Shown here: positions 1-8,700 of the stretch, piece by piece
Numbering within the stretch: the first letter of the stretch is position 1
Layout of the letters: the number at the start of each line of letters is the position of its first letter
Assembly: GCF_963678635.1 (NCBI RefSeq)
Contig: NC_087062.1
Coordinates: 50,792,178 to 50,856,177 of the forward strand
DNA from: Symsagittifera roscoffensis
Lineage: Eukaryota > Xenacoelomorpha > Acoela > Convolutidae
Reading direction: 5' to 3'
DNA length: 64,000 bases
The notes under the pieces: model-generated
The model's input: the letters and a program-made list of their open reading frames with translations, nothing else
Databases searched by the model: none
Told to the model about the DNA's origin: nothing
Translations under genes and position numbers: made by a program

Positions 1-2
1 CT

Positions 3-506
3 ACCATAGGAAGGAATTTCAAAACGAAATTCGAAATACCCAATGAATACTCAGAGAACATCATGATAACAGATAGCGACTTCATCCTGTCAAACAGGAC
101 CAGCGCGATCTGCATCACGGCGGACATGAGTTTCAAATCAAGATTGGAGGCTGACTTCAAAAGAGAGTACCAGAACGTAGAGTTTCTGTTCAGACAGAGG
201 CCAGGACTGGGAGGCATAGCAGCGCTTCCACCGTCAGTGGCACAAGTCCCGGGCAAATACCTCTGCTTCCTAGTAACGAGAGTCAACGACAGAAACACAA
301 TTGATCCCGAACACGTGATATTGGCACTGACAAGACTACGTGACTTCATGATTGAAAGAGGAATAGTGGAGGTCTCGATGCCGGTGTACGACCCAAACAG
401 GGGCAAACTGAGCTCGAGGGAATTGTACGCTATCCTACATGTGGTCTTTGCAGAAACAGAGATAATGGTGCATCTTCACAAGAAGTACTACTTGAGCATC
501 GCCTGA
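3..506 (+). CDS. Macro-domain protein, 3' part (start lies upstream of the window)
   Basis: The frame is open from base 3 to a TGA at 504-506, so the true start is outside the window; the Met at 63 is internal or optional. From that Met, residues 11-29 (SNRTSAICITADMSFKSRL) resemble the start of a macro domain, where a strand is followed by a polar S-A-D-M loop. Residues 45-57 (QRPGLGGIAALPP) resemble its glycine-rich turn and 64-73 (GKYLCFLVTR) its G-K-Y-x-x-x-L-V-T strand. After a helix comes MPVYDPNRGKL (106-116), where many TARG1/ALC1-like macro domains carry a P-x-I-G-C-G-L-D loop, and a closing strand at 133-146. Macro domains bind or hydrolyse ADP-ribose, but the GCG loop is absent, so binding or activity may be lost or altered. 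Family assignment is by pattern only. CTTGAG near the end (491) links it to the genes downstream. Confidence 0.6.
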   Translation, partial: TIGRNFKTKFEIPNEYSENIMITDSDFILSNRTSAICITADMSFKSRLEADFKREYQNVEFLFRQRPGLGGIAALPPSVAQVPGKYLCFLVTRVNDRNTIDPEHVILALTRLRDFMIERGIVEVSMPVYDPNRGKLSSRELYAILHVVFAETEIMVHLHKKYYLSIA

Positions 507-1028
507 GTCGGGTACATGGAAGTACCAGGTCGGGTGTGAGGGAGGAGTCTTGAGTCAGGTACTGGGGTGCGGCGCAGGTAAAGGGATCTTAAGATGTGAT
601 TGGCATGACAATTGAATTTTAAAAGAAAGAATTGATGGTGCTAAAACATAAAATGAATCTGCATGTTCTTAAGGGAGATCCAATCAAATTGTTTTAAGTG
701 ATATGTGAATGATAAGATTTTAATCATATGGGTAGAAGGGGGGTCTCTAGGTTAGGAACGTGACATACTAAGTTTTAATGAGCTTTATGTTTTCAGATCA
801 AGTTTGAAAACAAAGTTGAATATCCAACTACACTCAAGCGAGAAACAGAAAAAGAGAATCTTGATTGAACACGCGACAATCCGGATCTACAGCAAGTGCT
901 TGCAAGAGAATATTTCTAGAGATTTCTTGAATTGGGTAATACTTGAGTTGGTAAGGTAATTCTTGAGTTGGTAAGGTAATTCTTGAGCTGGTTGACATCT
1001 ATCTACACACATCCCGAAGTTATAAAGA
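507..1028. other. Intergenic or 5' leader region between the macro gene and the SGNH ORF
   Basis: There is no long ORF here. A TTTTCAG at 790-796 after a T-rich stretch would suit a nematode-type 3' splice or trans-splice acceptor. The sequence after it begins like the reading frame at the window edge (K-F-E and V-E-Y-P against K-F-E-I-P), which may reflect distant relatedness or chance. Two copies of TTGGTAAGGTAAT near 950 and 970 could serve as 5' splice donors. CTTGAG occurs at about 549, 952, 962 and 982. A leader exon from 797 to about 953 is conceivable but unproven. Confidence 0.3.
925..991 (+). repeat. 20-bp tandem repeat, about 3.5 units
   Basis: Units run at 925-940 (shortened), 941-960, 961-980 and 981-991 (partial), with the consensus TCTTGAGTTGGTAAGGTAAT. 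Each full unit carries CTTGAG and a GTAAG donor-like site. The array ends about 40 bp before the start codon of the next ORF, so it sits in that gene's leader. Confidence 0.8.
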
Positions 1029-2753
1029 ATGGCAGACCGATTCTGGAACTCTATGCCCACGGCTCTGCAGAGGCCCACTCTTGACGAGCTGTACAGACGC
1101 TTGAGGGACCTGGACCACACCCAGATCGACGAGAGAATGGCGGTGATGCTGAATGCGATCCTCCAGTTGGAGGACCAGGGCGAGTGCAGGGAGTCTGCGA
1201 CGGAGGCTGTCTTGATAGTCGGCTACACCACTGAGGGCATATCAAATCGAGCACAGACCAGATGGTTGTCTTGGAATGCGGATGGAGGAGTAAGGGGCTT
1301 TGACTTGGCAAGAAATCCTGGCCTGAGTAACAACACCGAACACGGCGCAGGAGAGTTCCCGCTACCGACGAGGCCAACAGCGAGATCCACGGGCCAGAGC
1401 TCGAGTAAGGTGCCGTCGATGTCGCGAGCGCAACAGACGACCGAGGCATATCCGGAGCTGGGAGTCCTAAGGAAAGAGCTTGAGAAGGCGCTGAAGGAAA
1501 GGAATAAAGCGAACCTCGATCGGGATCAGGCGAAGTTGGATAGGGAGAGGCTTCAGCTGGAGAGAGACCAGGCAGTCGACGAGCGGGATCAGACGTTGAA
1601 ATTACTTGAGATGCTAAGGGCGGAACATCAGCAGGAGCTAAAGGTGCGGGAGAACGCCGCGAATCGCGATCAACTAAAGTCGGAGTTGGAAAGGATAGAA
1701 CAACGACAACGCGAGCTGGACGCACAAAAGGGAGCCAGGTCAAACGAACGAGTGGTGACAAGCTCAAGGCCAGAGTCGCGCATGGAGGTGGATGAAGCTC
1801 CCAGGGCTAGAGGACGGTTCAACCTTGACCGCGAGGCCAGGGAACACATGAGTGAAGGGTTGGAGGTCTGGATACCGAATGACGCGACGCCCTCCTTGCG
1901 CAATCTAGAGACCCAACCTGTACGTCCTCTGATGGATGTGGTGTTACCAGGATATACACCAACCTCGACCTCGAGCGGTAGTCAGGTGAGTGGCGCCTCA
2001 TCGCGCCTGAAGGAGCTGGGCGAGAAATTGCAGCAGCAGAGTCGTGAAAGATCGACAAGGCCAGAGCTTCCCCCAACTTGGAGGGAACAGCCGGTCAGAA
2101 ACGTCGTGATCGCGAGCTACAAGAAGAACACAGAGGGGAACTACCACAAGCATAGTCGGCTGGACTGGAATGCGGAACAGCAAGCCAGGAGGGACTGCTT
2201 CCACGACGCAGCCTGGGTGCAGTATCTAGCGCCACCTCGTGTGCCAGAGGGTGCGGTTCACCTGATTATAGGGGACAGCCTGGTGCGGGTGTTGACCCAG
2301 ATCCGGTCACATTGGCAGACGGGAGTCTTGAGTTTCGCTGGAGCTGCTACGCCACAGATGTTGGCAACTCTGGACATGCTAGGAATGACCAAAGTTTACA
2401 CAGTCACCTTGATGGTTGGGACCAACGACGTGTCGAGAGGAGAAGCAAGGAAAGTGACGAGGCTGTGCGACAAGATGAGTTGCCTTCTTGAGGAGCTGAG
2501 GATCCAAATGGATCCCATCCTGCTGACGATATGCACGGTCCCCTATAACATGATGTTTGATCAACACTCCCTAGAGATGAACCAGAGGGTGCGGAGCCTG
2601 AACAAGGCGATCCGAGAAATACACCGATCTCAGAAATACAAGGCGATCTCAGGCTGTTGGACGTTGCAGAACGCATGGAGAACAAGGGATTCCCTGAAGA
2701 CACCTCGAAAGATGGAATCCATTTCGATAGGCCAAGGGGAGCTGAGTGGCTGA
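1029..2753 (+). CDS. Coiled-coil protein with SGNH/GDSL-hydrolase domain (ORF1 of an unclassified locus)
   Basis: The 574-codon ORF begins at an ATG in a good context (AAGAATGGC). Residues 1-75 form a helical N-terminal region of unknown role. Residues about 144-236 are a strong coiled coil with repeated R-D-Q and L-x-R-E. Residues 237-400 look disordered and basic. From about 408 an SGNH-hydrolase domain begins: block I is G415-D416-S417 (LIIGDSLVRVL) with the nucleophile Ser417, and block III is G464-T-N466-D467 (VGTNDVSRG). SGNH enzymes hydrolyse acyl esters; a similar esterase next to a coiled coil occurs in ORF1 of some CR1/L2-type LINEs. The usual C-terminal D-x-x-H block is not in this frame; a matching DGIH lies at the start of the overlapping giant ORF. 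Frameshifting, splicing or a sequence error could explain this. Codon use matches the giant ORF, so both look like one transcription unit. Confidence 0.7.
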   Translation: MADRFWNSMPTALQRPTLDELYRRLRDLDHTQIDERMAVMLNAILQLEDQGECRESATEAVLIVGYTTEGISNRAQTRWLSWNADGGVRGFDLARNPGLSNNTEHGAGEFPLPTRPTARSTGQSSSKVPSMSRAQQTTEAYPELGVLRKELEKALKERNKANLDRDQAKLDRERLQLERDQAVDERDQTLKLLEMLRAEHQQELKVRENAANRDQLKSELERIEQRQRELDAQKGARSNERVVTSSRPESRMEVDEAPRARGRFNLDREAREHMSEGLEVWIPNDATPSLRNLETQPVRPLMDVVLPGYTPTSTSSGSQVSGASSRLKELGEKLQQQSRERSTRPELPPTWREQPVRNVVIASYKKNTEGNYHKHSRLDWNAEQQARRDCFHDAAWVQYLAPPRVPEGAVHLIIGDSLVRVLTQIRSHWQTGVLSFAGAATPQMLATLDMLGMTKVYTVTLMVGTNDVSRGEARKVTRLCDKMSCLLEELRIQMDPILLTICTVPYNMMFDQHSLEMNQRVRSLNKAIREIHRSQKYKAISGCWTLQNAWRTRDSLKTPRKMESISIGQGELSG

Positions 2754-5700
2754 ACGACGTCTTCCAGGAACACATAAACACGCTAGAAGCGGACCTGCTG
2801 GAGACAGCCCAATTCACTTTAGGGCCACCTCCCAACCCACCATTCCTTGCCTCGAGGGCCTTGGCTGGTCGATTGGGAGCGAGAGTTGATACTAGAGATA
2901 GCTCGAGGAGCAATCAGACCCGATTGCAGAGTGCCACACCAATGGAGTCGGAGGAGGTAGAGTCATCAACACCTCCGACCTCGGCGATGTCCTCCGTGGT
3001 GGTGGCAGATGGCAGGAGAGAAAAGAAGTCTAGGGAGACTACCCGCTTGAGATATCCTGAGAAGGTGAAGGAACTGGATCTAGAGACTTTGGAATGCAGA
3101 CGAGAGTTGGCGGAAACCCTGGGGATCGAACGAGTGTCGCATGAGGACTTGAATAGACATCATTGCGTAGACTGGTTGAAAGCACACGAGGCGCATTTCT
3201 CGAGAACGAAGTTAATGGAGACTACAGACCTGACTGGAATTCCCACAAAAACGATCATGGGACCCATTAACTACAGGCCTCTCAAGCTGCTGGGGAGTCC
3301 GGGACTTATAGCAGAACCTCCCAAGCACCGAACCAGCATCGCCAGAATCAGGTTGGCAACCCCGGCACAGTTGAAGGTGGTAGACAAGCTACTCAATCCG
3401 GGAGGAATGGAATTGCCTGATGCCGCTTACGAAGGTCCGAAGTTGGCAGAAGATCCCAGGTACGGGAAGCCCTGTGGTGGCACCCAACTGGCCAAAACTC
3501 TGGCAGTTTACGATAGAGCAGATCCAGCTGCTGCAAGAGTAGTCATTGTGGCGGGATCGGACTTCGAAGGAACGTCTCCCAAGTTGTTCTGGCCGGAGAC
3601 TCTGGTATACTCCTTGCCAGGAGCCGAATTGAACCAGATGTTGACCCTAGTGGTGGCAATAAAGTCGGAGATGCCCTGTGAACCGGAGCTGCTATTGTTT
3701 GCAGGAATGAATGACCACCTGCATGCGATGGGACTTCTTGAGCAACTGAAAGGCAAGGAGGTTCCAACATCAAGGAAGATCTGGGAGGCCATTCAGGCGT
3801 TATTTGCGGCGATGAATGAGGTACAAGAGAATGTAGCCTCGAGATTTGGGTCCAAGACAAAGGTGGTGTTTACCACATCCCCAGGATACGCCAGCATGCC
3901 ACCCGCCCTACAATTCGTGTATGCGGTCTTAATCTTGATAGCGGAAGGGAGTGAATGGCGGATTCTGATGGCAGCCCCCAATCGAGAGCTGGAGCCAGTA
4001 AACTTGAGACTTTACAGATCAGAATTACCAGCGGCATGGGCTGACATATCTCATGCGCTGAGGGGCTTTTACGGACTAGCCGATGTCTTGATTGTATTGG
4101 ATGAGGTACTCTTGCTAGAGATATCGAACTTTGCTAGACAACTCAAGTTCAGCCCAGTCATCGGGGACGACCACCCGGCGATAAACCAGTTGACGGCCAG
4201 CCTGTGGTTCCGGAGTATGGATGTGAAAGTCGCAAATTCCACCAGCAGGACTAGAGGTCCCAGCAACGAGAGAAGAAATGTGGTCGAGACGGAGAAACAG
4301 TTAGAATCGATGAAATATCGCTTGACCCAAGAGAATGGCTGGTGGCCATTCCTGACACCAAGGCTGGAGAACGCCACGAATAAAACGAGGGAGGAAGCAC
4401 CACTCCTCGTGAAACAAATCTGGAGTTTTCTAGAGAAGCAACTGGAGCTAGCTGAAAGGAGAGACATGACGGTGGTTAGATTTGTCTCGGCCGCCAATGA
4501 AGTGACGATTGGAGGATTTTGGAGAGAGCACGCCAACGGCGAATTGAAGACTAGGAGAGATTACGAGATTCTCAAGTTCTTGAGTCCTTGCTGGGAGAGA
4601 GAATTCTTGGCAGGAGTGTTCGGCACCACGGCGACTATCTTCGGAGCCTTCGTGCAGGAGATACTGGGCATGCCCATCAGCCTGCTCTTGGCCCTGTATT
4701 TGGTCTACCCCAGATACTTGTTCAATATGGGTCCAGCATACATGTTTAGTCGGGGAGTGGAGACACTTCGAGTTGATGGGTACCTGGCACTAGTGCTCTT
4801 GACCCATGGGGAATTGGTGTCGTTTCATCGGTTAATGGAATATGGAGAACCTCTGTCTATGGGGAGAGTCCACACGAGCATTGAAACCAGCTCCTACAAG
4901 TGCGCCGCAGGGTTGAAGACACTACTGGTGCAATACCTCATGATGCAGAATCGATACATGACGGGTGAAGATGAGAACCCAACCTCGAGAGAAGAATGGG
5001 AGAAGGCGAACAGAGGGATGCCTCTGTTGACGGACCTGTGTCTGGCAATGAGGTCGGACCCAATGGGGATAATCCGAGGTCTGGAGGAGGTGGTGACCTG
5101 CATCTATGGTCCAGCAGTGACGTACGCGTTTCCAGATCCCCTGGTGATAACGTATCGTCACTCGGTGACGCACTTGAGTCTCATCAGCGTACTGGATGGT
5201 GCAGCGCTGAATTGGTGTCAGCAGGAAGTGCTCAGGGCGCGTATGAGCAACACGGTACTCTTCGGAAAAGTGAAAGATGCTGAGATGATGGTGTGCAATT
5301 TCAGGGGACAAATGCAATGCAGAATGGGAGGCAAGCGAGAGGGCCCTATTGAAATGTATCCCAAATTCTGGAACTTGAACCCATTGACGGCGGACGGACG
5401 AGAAATCTTGAGAATTCCTGCCTGGAAGGAGTGCTTCGCACTGGTGAAGAGGGAGCTAGAGACCATAATGGAGAAAGAAATCCTCCCGGCAACCATGCCT
5501 GAATTCCCAATAGTCAGGAGGATGACCTTAGGAATGAATAGTCCCTTGGTAGTTCCCTCCATAATGGCGAGGATGAGGGCGGAGGAAATGCAGAAGGATT
5601 TCACTGATGGCTGGGACCCCCTGTTCATTGGCTACACGGCGGCGGTCTACTTCCATACCAGCGAGATGAAGGTAAATTCGTGGACGACGCAAGCGAAAAA

Positions 5701-8700
5701 GAGTAGAGGTTCGCAGCCCCCTGGATATGAGGTGCGGAAAGTCTTGAGGACTCTTGAGAAGGAAGGACTTGAGAATATGCTACCCATATGGGATGATGGC
5801 AGGATGATCGTGATGGAGGGACACGTCGCACTGGTGGACGACATGAAATTTGCCACGAGAAAATATAAGGCGCCCTATGGCTTGGAACAGGTGGAAATAA
5901 GACAGGAAGGAACAGAACTAGATGCAGCAGGTCAACTGCACGTAGCACTGACGGAATACAAAAAGCTGGATCCCGCGACACCATCACCACTGTCCGTGGA
6001 CACACCTGGAGACAAGAGGAGCGGACCCGTCGAGGACCGATTTAAGAAAATTCTCGAGAGAAGGAGACATGAGTCAGAAGAAGAGAGTATGGATGAAACT
6101 CTCAGTGAAGCTGGTGAAGACATGGAAGTGGGGAATACGCCTGAACCAGGGCCATCAGGGGAGGAGCTCACCACTCAAGAGCTGTTGAAAGATTTGAGCG
6201 AGGAGAATTGGGCAGATACTGCCACACCACCCCTGATTCCGTCTCCGCGGAAGAACCTAGAGTTGCCATTGGCAGGTGAGACCTTCAATATGGGGATGTT
6301 ACTCTTGAGCTCGGAGGAAAGGGAGAAGAACACGTTCGAAGGGAATAGGGACATATTCTTGGGATCTCTCGAGGATGACGCTTGGCAGGAGTTCCTGGAG
6401 GAATTCAATCGAGAAGTGGGCAGCGAGACGACGCTGGACAAGTTCAAGAAGGAACTGTGGGACGCAGTAGTGAGATTCGGGGAACCGCTCCTGATAGGAA
6501 CGGGCCTGGATGAGAAAGCAAGAAAAGAGCTGCTGAACAAGCTAGTGGAGCTGAGGAACGCACGATCGAAGACTAGAAAAGAGAAATGTGAGGACAGCTC
6601 TACTCTGAAACAAAAAACTGTGGATAAAATGGTTGATGATATAAAAAGGGATAAGGTTGGGACTAGTAATATGATTAAAAGTACTAATATCCTTAAGGCT
6701 CGAGCAGGGGGGAGGCAAGAGTTGGAAGGAGTGGATGGAGAGGTAGAATCAATGATGATAGCCACAACACCCTCGAGCAGAGATGTGAAGACTCGCAAGA
6801 GGAAGAGAGAAGTGGAAGGATGGGGTAGTCCTTCAGTGGATGCTGTTTCGGAAGGAAACTTGAGAGAGACGGCGCCCATCGTTTTGGCCCGATGCAAGAC
6901 GGCGGCATACAAGAACAGCTCGGAGCTCAGGAAACCACTTGAAGTAGAAAAGGAAATAGAGGTTTCCACCAGTTCTACGTCAGAAGAAGACTTCAAGCCT
7001 CAGAAGGTAAACGTGAAGAGAGGTTCAACGAACGGACAGGTAGGGGAAGTGGAGATCGGCAAAGAATGGATCTCGAAGGCACATCAGGACATGGGCAAAC
7101 AAGTGACGAGTGATCCATTGGAGAGGAACAAGACGAGGAACACTTCCCGGACGTGGTGGGTGGCCCTCGAAACATTGAAGGAAATGGAGGACTGCTTGAA
7201 GAAGTTGGATAGTGGAATAGCTCGCAGGCGACGCAATTGGGCCACTCAGCAGAAAGCCGAGGTTAATAAGATAGAGATGGCAAGTCATCTGAAGAGGTCC
7301 TGGCAGAGTTTGTTGAAGGATCATTTTGAAGAGGCGATGAGAACATCCTCATCAGCACCGCCACTAATGGCGAATCCCTTCGTTAGAACTGCGGGACAAT
7401 TAATGTTCACCTGGAGTCTGGTGGGAATAGAGTTGGAGACATTGACCTCGTATGACAGGCTGAAGTTGGGAAGCAAGAAGCTAGAGGTGTATCAGGCACT
7501 GATGCAACACGTGGCCAGGGACAATTCAGGCTTGAGCCTGGCTAGGAGAAAAGATGCCACATGTTTCTTGAGATGGACAATGTCAATGATGTCTGATAGC
7601 ACCATCCTGGCATGCCACCAGAGAGCAAGTGGAAGTAAAACCATGGAGAGAAGGGTCTCAACGATCATCTTGAACGTATATCAAAGTACAGGAATAGAGA
7701 AAGAAGATGGTTCCAGACTATCCTTAGAGAGCCATCGAAAGCTGGACGAGGTACGGAGGTTCTCTAACAAGAAGTTCGAGGAAGAACATGATGTTCACCG
7801 TAACCTGGCCTCGTCAGAACAGTACTCGAGACTCAGTGAGAAGGGGGAATACCAATACGTGTCTGGAGTGCTGGGAATAGCCTACAATCCCTTCTTAGAC
7901 TCGGAAGCTGGAGGAGCCCACAGAAACCATGAGGTAGCGGAGCTGCTGAAGTTTTGGACAGAAAGAATAATGGAGATAGACGCGGTGGAGAAAGAGGGGC
8001 CGAGCCTGGGCCTGATTCTTGAGAAAACACCAGAGGTGATAAGCATGCCGCGCTCAAACAAGAGAGTTGAAGTGAACATGGGCGGTGGAAATGGCTTGTT
8101 AACCACGAACTTGGGAGTGATATGGAAGCTACTAAGACCCTCCTGGTGTCCACATCCCCATGCGAGTCTAATCGAGGAAACCACCGAGCGAGTGAGGTTA
8201 GCACCAACGGAAGATGAAGATCTGGCGAAGTTGAGTGTGCTACATAAGCTAATCACACCCCAGATGCAAGAGCCAAGCGAAAGGACGAGCGACCCCGGGT
8301 CAGCAAAGAAATTGGAGCCGGGTAGCTGTCTGGATTCGACGTGTGGGAACGGAGAGCACATCTGCGATGGACGGTCATGCGTCAGAATACTGTCGTTTCA
8401 AAAAGAAGACCTGGTCACTTGGTTCGAAGACATCACAGAAAGGGAGAAAAGTGAAGTGCAAACAATAGCGGAATGTTACGCGAGAACCACGGTGAATATA
8501 GCGACAGCTCTCGGATTCTTCTCGAGAATGTGTGGTCTGCAGGCACTGGAGAGACTGGAGTCTGAACATCATTTAGTGACGGCGTTGAGCGTAGAATCAT
8601 GGCCCGGGGTGTTGCAGGTGACTCAAAAACACATCCGGAGCTGGAAAGTTGGTCTTGAGGCGGAAATGGGATTTCCCCTGAGCGAAGCTTATGGCTTGCC

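Noticed and set aside
2657-2659. TTG as the true start of the giant ORF
   Set aside because: The frame is open upstream and eukaryotic initiation at TTG is unlikely; the first ATG is 2675, and entry by frameshift or splicing is equally possible.
5700-5880. LVDDMKF in the giant ORF as a reverse-transcriptase x-x-D-D motif
   Set aside because: No other RT motifs (first Asp, S-P-x-G region) lie at the right distance; it looks like a turn between two strands.
6175-6996. 273-codon antisense ORF (and other antisense ORFs at 1051-1767, 4069-4536, 7882-8361)
   Set aside because: They are Ser/Leu/Pro-rich shadows of the + strand coding sequence, with no domain; the 7882 one simply repeats in the duplication.
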